A stretch of DNA of 53,538 nucleotides, taken from assembly GCA_050692555.1 (NCBI GenBank), contig JBOGVS010000023.1:1-53538 (forward strand), read 5' to 3'. This document shows, in pieces, positions 25,479 to 33,766 of this stretch (the stretch's first letter is position 1; each line of letters begins with the position of its first letter). The position numbers and the translations under genes are program-made. Source of the DNA: DAITPV01 sp050692555. GTDB taxonomy: Bacteria > Actinomycetota > UBA4738 > CALAEC01. The notes under the pieces are model-generated. The model was given only the letters and a program-made list of their open reading frames with translations, was not told where the DNA came from and did no database searches.

Positions 25479-26530
25479 GTGACTCCGCCTCTGGCCAGGA
25501 AGTCCGCGTAGAACATGCCCAGCCCGAAGATCACGGCCAGGCCGGCCACGATCCAGAACCGAACGATGACGGTGAACTCGTGCCACCCCAACACTTCGAA
25601 GTGGTGGTGGATGGGGGCCATCCGGAACAGACGCCGGCGGAACAGCCGGAACGAGATCACCTGCAGCATGACGGAGGCGGTCTCCAGAACGAACAGCCCG
25701 CCGAGGATGGCCAGCAGCAGCTGGGTCCTGCTGGCGATGGCCAGGGCCGCGACCAGACCCCCCAGGGCCAGGGAGCCGGTGTCCCCCATGAAGATCTTCG
25801 CCGGGGCCGCGTTCCACCACAGGAATCCGGCGATGGCTCCAAGCGACGCCGCGGACAGGATGGCCAGGTCCAGCGACGTGGCCAGCCCCACATCGTAGCA
25901 GCTCGACACGGGAAGAACCGAACAGGTGTGGCGGAACTGCCAGAACGTGATGATCACGTACGCCGCGAACACCATGGCCGTCGAGCCGGAGGCCAGGCCG
26001 TCGAGCCCGTCGGTGAGGTTCACGCCGTTCGACGACGCCGCCACCATGATGAACACCCACAGGAAGAACGCCACTCCCAGGTCGAAGCCGGTGTCCCGGA
26101 TGAAGGACAGCTCAGTGGATGCTCCGGTCAGCCGGGTGATGCCCAGCGCGAACACCACCGCGATCACGGCCTGGCCGGCGAGCTTGGCTGCCTTGCCCAG
26201 GCCCAGCGACCGCTGCCTTCGCACCTTCAGGAGGTCGTCGGCGAATCCCAGCAGCGCCAGCGCCGTTCCCGTGGCCAGGACCAGGAGCCCGGTCACCGTG
26301 AGGCGCCCGAACACCAGCCCGGTGGCCAGGTAGGCCAACCCCAGGGCGCCGATGATCACCAGGCCGCCCATCGTGGGGGTGCCCATCTTTTCCTGGTGCT
26401 GGGGGTAGTGGGGCCCGGCCTCCCGGACCCGCTCGCCCCAGCCCAGGACCCGGAACAGCCTGATGGCCACCGGGGTGAACAGGAGCGTGATGAACAGGCC
26501 GACCGCCGCGGCGATCAGGACGCTGGTCAC
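25475..26530 (-). CDS. mraY: Phospho-N-acetylmuramoyl-pentapeptide-transferase
   Basis: This 351-aa membrane enzyme transfers phospho-MurNAc-pentapeptide to undecaprenyl phosphate (lipid I). About ten membrane helices are present. Signature motifs are KMGTPTMGG, LLGFADDLLK (the aspartate pair), NGVNLTDGLDGLASG, NAAPAKIFMGDTGSLALGG and the cytoplasmic MAPIHHHFE loop. It overlaps murF by 4 bp and murD by 4 bp. Confidence 0.97.
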   Translation of the reverse strand: MTSVLIAAAVGLFITLLFTPVAIRLFRVLGWGERVREAGPHYPQHQEKMGTPTMGGLVIIGALGLAYLATGLVFGRLTVTGLLVLATGTALALLGFADDLLKVRRQRSLGLGKAAKLAGQAVIAVVFALGITRLTGASTELSFIRDTGFDLGVAFFLWVFIMVAASSNGVNLTDGLDGLASGSTAMVFAAYVIITFWQFRHTCSVLPVSSCYDVGLATSLDLAILSAASLGAIAGFLWWNAAPAKIFMGDTGSLALGGLVAALAIASRTQLLLAILGGLFVLETASVMLQVISFRLFRRRLFRMAPIHHHFEVLGWHEFTVIVRFWIVAGLAVIFGLGMFYADFLARGGVT

Positions 26531-27942
26531 CGGGCACCAGCCGTCCGGCCCCGGTCATCCTGGAGGGCGGCCGCCAGGCGTTCCAGCCCCGCGACCCGAG
26601 ACCCCTTCACCAACACCACATCGCCCGGCCGGCCGAGTGCCCGCACCGCGGCGACCGCCTCTTCGACGCCCCTGCAGGTGGTGATTCGGTCGGCTTCCAC
26701 GCCCTCCCGGAGGGCTCCCGCTCCGATCAACCGGGCCCCGCGGCCCACCACCACCACATGGTCGATCCCCAGCCGGGCCACCAACTCTCCCACCCGCTCG
26801 TGCTCCCGGTCCGCGATCGGACCGAGCTCGGCCATCTCCCCGAGCACCGCGATCGCCCGCCCGGCGTCGCTCTTGGGCGATTCCCCGCGGGCGGCCATCC
26901 ACGCCAGGGCCTTGAGTGCGGCGGTCATGGAGGCGGGGTTTGCGTTGTAGGCGTCGTTGATCACGCGGAGGCCGGTCCCGCTCTCGGCCACCTCCATCCT
27001 CCACGAGGAAACCTCGGCGTCCTTCAGAGCAGCCGCGCACTCGCCCGGCGACAGCCCGAGGGCAATCCCACAGGCGGCGGCGGCCAGGGCGTTCCAGGCC
27101 ATGTGCTCGCCGGAGACCGACAGCTCGACCCGTTCGGTACCGCCCGGAGCCCGGAGCGTGAACGAGGGACGGGCCAGCCGGTCCAGGCTCAGGTCCTCGG
27201 CCCGGACCTCCGCGTCCTCCGCGGTTCCAAACAGCAGCGGCCGGGCTCGGGTGCGAGATACGAACGTCCGGACCACCGGGTCATCGGCATTGAGGACCGC
27301 GGTGCCCGACTCCGGGAGCGCCTCGACCAGCTCGGCCTTGGCGTCGGCCACGGCCTCCGCCGAACCGAACATCGCCATGTGGGCCATGCCCACGTTGGTG
27401 ACCACGCCGATCGAAGGACGGGCCACGCGGCACAGCGCGGCGATGTGACCGGGGCCCCTGCTGCCCAGCTCGGCCACCACGACCTCCGCGTCCGCCGAGG
27501 CATTCAGCATCGTGAGCGGCACCCCCACCTCGGTGTTGAACGACCTCGGGCTGGCGGACACGCGATACCGGCCCCCCAGGACCGCGGCGGTGAGGTCCTT
27601 GACGGAGGTCTTCCCGGTGGACCCGGTGACCCCCACCACCTCCGCGGCCATCGACGCCCGCTCGTCGGATGCCAGCTCACGTAGCGCGCTGTCCGTCTCC
27701 TCGACGACCACCACGGGGCGGTCTCCGCTGCTGGAATCCGAAACCATCGCCGCTGCGGCCCCCCGCACGAATGCCTCTCCCACGAATCGGTGGCCGTTCA
27801 TCCGTTCACCGTGGAGCGCCACGAACAGGTGACCCGGACCCACCGCCCGGCTGTCGGTGGCCACACCGTTGACCCAGACGTCGTCGCCCAACAGCCGTCC
27901 GCCCACCGCCCGGGCCACCGAGGTCAGGGGGCGGGCCTTCAC
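26527..27942 (-). CDS. murF: UDP-N-acetylmuramoyl-tripeptide--D-alanyl-D-alanine ligase
   Basis: This 471-aa Mur ligase adds D-Ala-D-Ala. It has the N-terminal MurF domain with DSRAVGPGHLFVALHGERMNGH, P-loop GVTGSTGKTSVKDL (about 106-119), ELGSRGPGHIAALC, NDAYNANPASM and a C-terminal domain with VLGEMAELG. The 4-bp overlaps on both sides continue the coupled run. Confidence 0.97.
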   Translation of the reverse strand: MKARPLTSVARAVGGRLLGDDVWVNGVATDSRAVGPGHLFVALHGERMNGHRFVGEAFVRGAAAAMVSDSSSGDRPVVVVEETDSALRELASDERASMAAEVVGVTGSTGKTSVKDLTAAVLGGRYRVSASPRSFNTEVGVPLTMLNASADAEVVVAELGSRGPGHIAALCRVARPSIGVVTNVGMAHMAMFGSAEAVADAKAELVEALPESGTAVLNADDPVVRTFVSRTRARPLLFGTAEDAEVRAEDLSLDRLARPSFTLRAPGGTERVELSVSGEHMAWNALAAAACGIALGLSPGECAAALKDAEVSSWRMEVAESGTGLRVINDAYNANPASMTAALKALAWMAARGESPKSDAGRAIAVLGEMAELGPIADREHERVGELVARLGIDHVVVVGRGARLIGAGALREGVEADRITTCRGVEEAVAAVRALGRPGDVVLVKGSRVAGLERLAAALQDDRGRTAGAR

Positions 27943-29480
27943 GGCTTCACCCCCAGCATCGCCTCGAGCTCCACCTGCGCCACCTGCCGGTCGTCGAACG
28001 GGATGGTGCGATCGGCGAACTGCTGGCCGGTCTCGTCGCCCTTCCCGGCAATCACCACGACATCGCCGGCGCCCGCTTCGCCCAGCGCCACGCGGATGGC
28101 CAGGCGGCGGTCCGGCTCCACGAGGAACCGGCCGTGGCCACGACGGGCGCCCGGCTCGATCTCCGCGATGATGGCCCCAGGATCCTCGGATCGAGGGTTG
28201 TCGCTGGTGATCACGGTGAAGTCGGCGATCGTGGTGGCCACCTGTCCCATCACCGGTCGCTTGGCGCGATCACGGTCGCCGCCGCAGCCAAACACCACGA
28301 TGATTCGATGCCCCTCGGCCAGGGATCGAGCGGACCGGAGCGCACTCTCCAGACCCCCAGGCTTGTGCGAATAGTCGACGACCACGGTGAACGGCTGACC
28401 TGCCTCCACCCGCTCCATCCGCCCGGGGACCGCGTCGAGGGCTGCGATTCCTCGTGCCGCCGCGCCCGCATCGATGCCGAGTTGGCGTGCCGCCGCGAGG
28501 GCCGCCAGACAGTTGTAGACGGTGTGGGCCCCCAGCATCGGGGAGCGGATCACGATGCCATCCGTCGTTCGAAAGCGGATGCCCTCGGCGCCGGATTCCA
28601 CGTCGACCGCTCGCACGTCGGCGCCTTCGCCGATGCCGTACGTGATGATCGGAACGTCTTCATGCAGCAGCGTTCGTCCCTCGGGCGAGTCATGGTTGAT
28701 GGCCGCTCTCTCGGCCATGGCCGGCGTGAAGAGCGCGGCCTTCGCCCGGAGGTATTCCTCCATGGTCTCGTGATAGTCCAGGTGGTCCTGGGAGAGATTG
28801 GTGAACACCGCACACCCGTACCGCACACCGCCCACGCGGTGCTGGTCCAGACCGTGCGAGGAGACCTCCATGGCCATGGCCCGGACGCCCGCCTCCGACA
28901 TCTGGGCCAGCACTCGATGAAGGTCCGGGGCCTCCGGAGTGGTCAGGCCCTTGTCCGCTTGTCGCCCGTCGATCCGAACCCCGGTCGTTCCGATCACGCC
29001 GGGAACCAGCCCTGCCTCCCTGAACACACGCTCCAGTAGGTACGTCGTGGTGGTCTTGCCGCTGGTCCCGGTAACGCCCGTGGTGACCATGTGATCCGCG
29101 GGCCGGCCGTAGTGGGCCGCGGCCACGGGGCCCATGGCTTCGCGAACGACCGGTACCAGCACCTGCGTGACTCCCTGGGGGAGGTCCAGCCTCCGCTCGG
29201 CCATAACCACGGCGGCACCAGCCGATGCCGCTTCCCGGGCGAAGTCGTGACCGTCGACCCGGGTGCCGGGGACACAGAAGAACAACCATCCCGGTCGGAC
29301 CTCGGTCGAGCGGTACGTCACGCCGGCGACGGGCACCCCGGCGTCACCGAGGACCCGCGCCGAGGGCAGTTCGGCGGTGAGATCGGACAGTGGTTGAGGG
29401 TCGAGCGGCATGTCGGTGTCCCGGGCACGCGACGCGGCCCCGGATGAGAGCGATTGTATCTCCTGGACTTCCGCGCTCAT
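27939..29480 (-). CDS. murE: UDP-N-acetylmuramoyl-L-alanyl-D-glutamate--diaminopimelate-type ligase
   Basis: This 513-aa Mur ligase adds the third stem-peptide residue. It has DSRxxxPG-like lead YRSTEVRPGWLFFCVPGTRVDGH, P-loop GVTGTSGKTTTTYL (about 135-148), NLSQDHLDYHETMEEY, and the substrate loop TSDNPRSEDP. The DNPR sequence is the hallmark of meso-diaminopimelate specificity, so the wall probably contains meso-DAP. The ATG at 29480 overlaps the ftsI stop; a later ATG (MPLDPQPLS, residue 24) is an alternative start. Confidence 0.96.
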   Translation of the reverse strand: MSAEVQEIQSLSSGAASRARDTDMPLDPQPLSDLTAELPSARVLGDAGVPVAGVTYRSTEVRPGWLFFCVPGTRVDGHDFAREAASAGAAVVMAERRLDLPQGVTQVLVPVVREAMGPVAAAHYGRPADHMVTTGVTGTSGKTTTTYLLERVFREAGLVPGVIGTTGVRIDGRQADKGLTTPEAPDLHRVLAQMSEAGVRAMAMEVSSHGLDQHRVGGVRYGCAVFTNLSQDHLDYHETMEEYLRAKAALFTPAMAERAAINHDSPEGRTLLHEDVPIITYGIGEGADVRAVDVESGAEGIRFRTTDGIVIRSPMLGAHTVYNCLAALAAARQLGIDAGAAARGIAALDAVPGRMERVEAGQPFTVVVDYSHKPGGLESALRSARSLAEGHRIIVVFGCGGDRDRAKRPVMGQVATTIADFTVITSDNPRSEDPGAIIAEIEPGARRGHGRFLVEPDRRLAIRVALGEAGAGDVVVIAGKGDETGQQFADRTIPFDDRQVAQVELEAMLGVKP

Positions 29481-31189
29481 CCCTCCACCAGCGCCGGAGG
29501 CGTACGTGGTGGGTCCGTCGTGGGGACGCGAAGGCGGGCCAGAGCGAAGTGGGCCACCTCTCGGAACAACGGCGCCGCGGCCACGCCTCCGTACACCGTC
29601 TCGGGCTCGTCGAGGATGGCCGCTACCACCAGGCTGGGGCGCCTGGCGGGGGCGAAGCCCATGAACGATGCGACGTACTCCTCGCTGTATCCCCTGATCC
29701 CTTCAAGGGGCTTGCGAGCCGTCCCGGTCTTCCCCGCCACCCAGTATCCGGGGATCTGGGCCGCCTGTCCGGTGCCCGACTGCACCGCCCGGGCCAGCAT
29801 GCCGGTCACCAGCCGGGCCGTCCGCGTGGACACCACCCGCCGCCGCTGTCCGGTGGCCCAGGGGAGGAACCCTCCGGATCCGTCGACGGTGCCCTTCACC
29901 AGCCGGGGCTCCACGCGCACTCCGCCCGCGGCGATCGTCGCGTACACCGACAGCATCTGGAGCGGGGTGACCGCGATCCCCTGCCCGATGGGGATGGTCC
30001 CCATGCTCGTGGACCACCACTCTTCTTCGGGCATCAGGATGCCGTCGGCTTCTCCGGGGAACCTGATCCCCGTGGGCGTGCCGAAGCCGAACGCCCGCAG
30101 ATACCGGTCCAGGGTCTCCTTCCCCAGCCGTTCCGCGGTCATGATCGTTCCCACGTTGCTGGACTGGGCGATGATGTCGGTGAGGGTCATGGTCGTGGGG
30201 GCGTGCCGGTGCGAGTCGTGGAACCATCGGTTCCCCACGAAATACCGGTCCGGCACCGCCAGTCGCTCGCGCAAGCCGACCCGGTGTTCCTCCACCGCGG
30301 CGGCGGCGGTAATGACCTTGTTCACGGACCCCGGCTCGTAGACGTCGGTGACGTTCCGGTTCCGGGTCCGGCCCGGCGTGACCTCCGTGAACTCGTTCGC
30401 GTCGAATCCGGGGCACGTGGCCATGGCCAGGATGTCGCCCGAGGAGGGGTCCATGGCGATGACCATCCCTCCCTTGGCGCCGTTCGCCTGGACGGCCTCG
30501 GCAAGCGCCTGCTCGGCATGGAACTGGATCTCCCGGTCGATGGTCAGGACGAGGTCGTCACCGCGTAGCGGCTCGATGTCCTCGCGGAGCCCCTGGGGGA
30601 TGGCTTGTCCCCCGGGGTCCTGCTCGAGGAGCACGCTGCCCGGCCGGCCGGCCAGCAGGTTCTGATACTGCAGCTCGATGCCGGACAGCCCTCCCCCATC
30701 GATCCCCACGAAGCCCAGCACCTGGGACGCCAGCTCACGTCCCGGGTAGTACCGCTTGCTCTCCTCCAGCAGCCCGACGCCGGGCAGCTCCAGCTCCGCC
30801 ACGCGTTCGGCCACCCGGAGGTCCACCCGGCGGGCCAGGTACACGAACGGGCCGCCGGTGACCAGGAGGCCGAGGAGGTCGGATGTGGGCAGTTCGAGCA
30901 CCTCGGCCAGGCGATTCGCGGTTTCCACCGGATCCTCGACCAGCGCCGGGTTCGCGTAGATCGCCCGGGCCGGGAGGGACAGGGCCAGCTCGTGCATCGC
31001 TCGGTCGTAGATCGTCCCCCGAGCCGGGGCCAGGGGGATCCGGCGGAGTCGCTGGTCTCGGGCGATAGCTCGATAAGTGGGAGCATCCCGGAGCTGGAGC
31101 ACCACGAGCCGGGCGGCCACGCCCCCGAAGGCCAGCGACAGGACGATGAACAGGGAGGTGAGCCGCCCGGCGGGCGGGCTGCTCCTCAC
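29477..31189 (-). CDS. ftsI: Septal peptidoglycan transpeptidase (FtsI/PBP2b-type, class B PBP)
   Basis: This 570-aa class B penicillin-binding protein cross-links septal peptidoglycan. It has one N-terminal membrane anchor (LTSLFIVLSLAFGGVAARL), a dimerisation/pedestal region (RGTIYDRAMHELALS), and a transpeptidase domain with catalytic SVNK (in YEPGSVNK, about 286), SSN (about 343) and KTG (AGKTGTARK, about 485). It lacks PASTA domains. It is the partner of FtsW. It overlaps ftsL-like and murE genes by 4 bp each. Confidence 0.96.
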   Translation of the reverse strand: MRSSPPAGRLTSLFIVLSLAFGGVAARLVVLQLRDAPTYRAIARDQRLRRIPLAPARGTIYDRAMHELALSLPARAIYANPALVEDPVETANRLAEVLELPTSDLLGLLVTGGPFVYLARRVDLRVAERVAELELPGVGLLEESKRYYPGRELASQVLGFVGIDGGGLSGIELQYQNLLAGRPGSVLLEQDPGGQAIPQGLREDIEPLRGDDLVLTIDREIQFHAEQALAEAVQANGAKGGMVIAMDPSSGDILAMATCPGFDANEFTEVTPGRTRNRNVTDVYEPGSVNKVITAAAAVEEHRVGLRERLAVPDRYFVGNRWFHDSHRHAPTTMTLTDIIAQSSNVGTIMTAERLGKETLDRYLRAFGFGTPTGIRFPGEADGILMPEEEWWSTSMGTIPIGQGIAVTPLQMLSVYATIAAGGVRVEPRLVKGTVDGSGGFLPWATGQRRRVVSTRTARLVTGMLARAVQSGTGQAAQIPGYWVAGKTGTARKPLEGIRGYSEEYVASFMGFAPARRPSLVVAAILDEPETVYGGVAAAPLFREVAHFALARLRVPTTDPPRTPPALVEG

Positions 31190-31563
31190 CCCCTTTCCTC
31201 CGGGGGCAGGGTCTCGACCCGGCGCGGCCGGATCAATCCGGCGTGGGCGGCCTCCCGAGCAATGCGGTCCGGAGAGGACAGCCGGGCCACCTCGAGACGC
31301 ATCAGGTCGTTGGCCACGTCGAGCCGCTCGGCCTGCCGGGACAGATCCGAGACCCGGAACGCCCCCTCCGCCAGCAGTGCCTGGGCGCTGGTCAGCCCGA
31401 TGACCAGCGCGGTCACCAGCACCACCGCCAGCAACAGGAACGGCGCTCTCCGCCGCGACTTCGTGGGGCGGGAGGCGGGATGCCTCCGGCCGGGAACCGC
31501 CCTGAGAGGGCGGCGAGAGCGAGCGGGACCACGAGCCGGAACACGACGTGCGGGAACGGCCAT
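31186..31563 (-). CDS. ftsL: FtsL-like divisome bitopic protein
   Basis: This 125-aa protein has a basic, Pro/Arg-rich cytoplasmic N-terminus (about 1-40), one membrane helix (FLLLAVVLVTALVIGLTSAQALL) and a heptad-patterned coiled coil (VSDLSRQAERLDVANDLMRLEVARL). A conserved-looking DRIAREAAHAGLIRP motif follows. Topology and the slot between rsmH and ftsI identify it as the FtsL equivalent, although sequence conservation in this family is low. Its ATG abuts the rsmH stop. Confidence 0.88.
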   Translation of the reverse strand: MAVPARRVPARGPARSRRPLRAVPGRRHPASRPTKSRRRAPFLLLAVVLVTALVIGLTSAQALLAEGAFRVSDLSRQAERLDVANDLMRLEVARLSSPDRIAREAAHAGLIRPRRVETLPPEERG

Positions 31564-32433
31564 CTACGCCGCCTTCCGCTCCGCGGCACGGAGCTTCGCG
31601 CTGCGAGCTCGAGGGTTCCGGGACGCCTCGATGCGGCCGGGACGAACCACCTTCTTGGTCAGGATCTCGAGGCGTTCGTCTGTTGCCATGAACCGCTTGA
31701 CGATGCGGTCCTCGATCGAGTGGTAGGAGATCACCACCACACGGCCGCCGGGAGCGAGGAGCCGGACCACCTGGGGAAGGGAGGCGTCCAGCTCCTCGAT
31801 CTCCCGGTTCACCTCGATCCGGATCGCCTGGAACGTCCGGCGAGCCGGATGAGGTCCCCCGCGACGCCGGGGCACGGCGGCCGCGACCACCGCGGCCAGC
31901 TCGCGGGTGGTTCGGAGCGGCGCGCGGTCCCGAGCCCGAACGATGGCCCGGGAGATCCGGCGGGCGTAGCGATCCTCTCCGTACTCGAAGATGACCCGCG
32001 CCAGCTCTTCCTCTCCATAGGTGTTGACGACCGTGGCCGCCGTGAGGTTCCCCTCCCCCATCCTCATGTCCAGCGGGCCGTCCGCCCGGAAGGAGAACCC
32101 TCGCTCGGCCAGGTCGAGCTGCATGGAGGACACACCGAGGTCGAACAACACGCCGCCGACCTCTCGGAGGCCGGCGCCTCGGGCCACCTCCGCCACCTCC
32201 CCGAACCGCCCCTGCACGGGACGGAATCGCCCCGCATGGCCGGCGAGGCGATCGGAGGCCGCGGCCAGGGCCTGCGGGTCCCGGTCCACGCCCACGACCG
32301 TGCCCACCCCCGCCTCCAAGAGCGCACCGGCGTGCCCTCCGAGGCCCACCGTGAGGTCCACCACGACATCCGCTCCTTTCAAGAGCTCCACCACCTCACC
32401 CACAAGGACCGGCTCGTGGACGACCTCAGCCAA
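31564..32433 (-). CDS. rsmH: 16S rRNA (cytosine1402-N4)-methyltransferase
   Basis: This 289-aa SAM-dependent methyltransferase starts at TTG 32433 (MAEVVHEPVLVGEVVELL). SAM-binding VVDLTVGLGGHAGALLEAG, GVLFDLGVSSMQLD, RGFSFRADGPLDMRM and the C-terminal VVISYHSIEDRIVKRF are canonical. Its first codons overlap the stop of the 36-codon membrane ORF by 8 bp, so its translation is probably coupled to that ORF. Confidence 0.96.
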   Translation of the reverse strand: MAEVVHEPVLVGEVVELLKGADVVVDLTVGLGGHAGALLEAGVGTVVGVDRDPQALAAASDRLAGHAGRFRPVQGRFGEVAEVARGAGLREVGGVLFDLGVSSMQLDLAERGFSFRADGPLDMRMGEGNLTAATVVNTYGEEELARVIFEYGEDRYARRISRAIVRARDRAPLRTTRELAAVVAAAVPRRRGGPHPARRTFQAIRIEVNREIEELDASLPQVVRLLAPGGRVVVISYHSIEDRIVKRFMATDERLEILTKKVVRPGRIEASRNPRARSAKLRAAERKAA

Positions 32434-32536
32434 GCACCCGGACCAGCAACAGACCGAAAGCCGGCACCACGGCGACCACCGCGGCGAACATGGCCAGCAG
32501 GAACAGGCTGTGCACGGTCTCCCGTGACAGCGTCAT
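32426..32536 (-). CDS. 36-aa single-helix membrane peptide between mraZ and rsmH
   Basis: An ATG at 32536 overlaps the mraZ stop (ATGA) and is preceded by a strong Shine-Dalgarno (AGGAGGGGG, 5-10 nt upstream). The 36-codon product starts MTLSRETVHS, has one hydrophobic helix (LFLLAMFAAVVAVVPAFGLL) and ends VRVLG. Its TGA overlaps the rsmH TTG start. Overlaps at both ends plus a good ribosome-binding site argue that it is real and not a spacer. It has too few residues for family assignment. Likely roles are a coupling cistron that feeds ribosomes to rsmH or a small divisome/membrane peptide. Confidence 0.72.
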   Translation of the reverse strand: MTLSRETVHSLFLLAMFAAVVAVVPAFGLLLVRVLG

Positions 32537-32979
32537 GCGCCCCCTCCTCTCAGTCCCTCAGGGATTAGCGCGCCCGACGTGTACCGCTCCTCCACCGCCG
32601 GAGCGCGCCGTTCCCACGCCTCCTTGGACCACAGCTCCACGTGGCTGCGGTTGCCGATGGCCTTTGCCTGCTTCCCCAGGTCGGCCTTGTCTCGCAGCCT
32701 TCGGGGGATCACCAGCCGGCCCTGCTCGTCCAGCCGGCTGGGCTGTGCGTTGCCGAACACCATCCGGCGATAGTCCCGGTTCTCGCGGAGGGCGACGTCG
32801 AGGTCCTCCAGCTTGGCGGCGGCCTGGTCCCAGTCGGCCAACGGATAGACGTAGATGCACCGGTCCTGTCCGAGCGTGAACATCACCCCGTCCCTGAGCT
32901 CCTCACGCCAGTTCGTGGGCAAGGAGATCCGCCCTTTGGGGTCCACGCTGTAGTCGTGCTCGCCGTACAGCCCGGCCAC
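32533..32979 (-). CDS. mraZ: Transcriptional regulator MraZ
   Basis: This 148-aa protein starts at GTG 32979. It has two AbrB-like swapped-hairpin domains: GEHDYSVDPKGRISLPTNWR (about 6-25) and RLDEQGRLVIPRRLRDKADL (about 82-101). MraZ binds repeats in its own promoter and represses the dcw operon. Candidate operators are seen immediately upstream. Confidence 0.96.
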   Translation of the reverse strand: MAGLYGEHDYSVDPKGRISLPTNWREELRDGVMFTLGQDRCIYVYPLADWDQAAAKLEDLDVALRENRDYRRMVFGNAQPSRLDEQGRLVIPRRLRDKADLGKQAKAIGNRSHVELWSKEAWERRAPAVEERYTSGALIPEGLRGGGA

Positions 32980-32997
32980 CGGCCCTCGCCTTCCCCT

Positions 32998-33042
32998 CCG
33001 CTAGAATGCCACTGTTATGCCACTGGTACTCCACCCGGTCAA
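32998..33042 (-). promoter_or_regulatory. mraZ/dcw promoter with candidate MraZ operator repeats
   Basis: On the minus strand TTGACC (33037-33042), a 17-bp spacer and CATAAC (33014-33019) form a promoter about 35 bp before mraZ. Three GTGG tetramers lie at 33031-33034, 33020-33023 and 33009-33012, exactly 11 bp apart, and a degenerate GCGG follows at 32998-33001 in the same register. Spaced G-rich repeats over the promoter are how MraZ proteins recognise DNA, so this is a likely autoregulatory operator. Confidence 0.75.
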
Positions 33043-33094
33043 GGCGAAGAGGCGAATTACAATGTTGTAATACGAGCTAGCTAGATTGGGCCAG

Positions 33095-33598
33095 TCAGAT
33101 CGGGCTCGGCGCCAGGTACTGCTCCCACTCCGGCTCCAACCGGCCCACGGACAGGCGGAACCCGTCCCGTGGAGCGAACGGCACACGCCGCAGGACCAGG
33201 CCGGCCTCGTGGTGGAGGCGGTTCTCCTTCTTGGAGTTGCACCGGCGGCACGCGGCCACCACGTTCTCCCACGTGTGCATGCCCCCGCGAGAGCGAGGGA
33301 TCACGTGGTCGACGTTCTCGGCGGCTCGCCCGCAGTACTGGCAGGTCCACTCGTCGCGGGCGAACACGGCCCTCCGCGTCAGCGACGCCTTGGCCCTGTA
33401 CGGGACCTTGACGAAGTAGTTGAGGCGAACGACCGAGGGAGCCGGGACGCTCAGCTTCTCAGAGCGGAACACCATCCCGTTGCTCTCGAGGATCTCGGCC
33501 TTTTCCTTGAGGATGAGCACCACGGCTCGCCTCGCGGCGACTACCGCGAGGGGTTCGAACGAGGCGTTCAGAACCAGCGATCTCCCCAAGCGAACCAT
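33095..33598 (-). CDS. HNH endonuclease-domain protein
   Basis: This protein is about 167 aa. The N-terminal part (GRSLVLNASFEPLAVVAARRAV) is the conserved lead of a widespread actinobacterial HNH family. The HNH module has CQYCGRAAENVDHVIPRSRGG followed by ENVVAACRRCNSKK, with two CxxC zinc pairs and the catalytic His of the VDHVIP stretch. The ATG at 33598 is only 1 nt after GGAGG; a TTG at 33589 has ideal spacing and gives MGRSLVLNA, so it is a better start. Role unknown; these are usually housekeeping-like single genes and not restriction enzymes. Confidence 0.88.
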   Translation of the reverse strand: MVRLGRSLVLNASFEPLAVVAARRAVVLILKEKAEILESNGMVFRSEKLSVPAPSVVRLNYFVKVPYRAKASLTRRAVFARDEWTCQYCGRAAENVDHVIPRSRGGMHTWENVVAACRRCNSKKENRLHHEAGLVLRRVPFAPRDGFRLSVGRLEPEWEQYLAPSPI

Positions 33599-33619
33599 CC
33601 TCCGTGCTCGGTGGTGCTC

Positions 33620-33625
33620 ATTATA
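33620..33625 (-). promoter_or_regulatory. Consensus -10 element for the HNH gene
   Basis: The minus strand reads TATAAT about 20-30 bp before the HNH start. No -35 at 16-18 bp spacing is convincing. Confidence 0.45.
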
Positions 33626-33766
33626 CGGGCGCCTCGGTTCGGTCCTTCTCAACAGGTACTTGACCCCGGGGGATCACAGGCGTGTAATTCGCACGGGAGG
33701 CGGCGTTGACAGCGCCGATGCCCCAAGGATGAAGGGCGCCCATGACGTGGGGCCGCGCGGGGCGTC

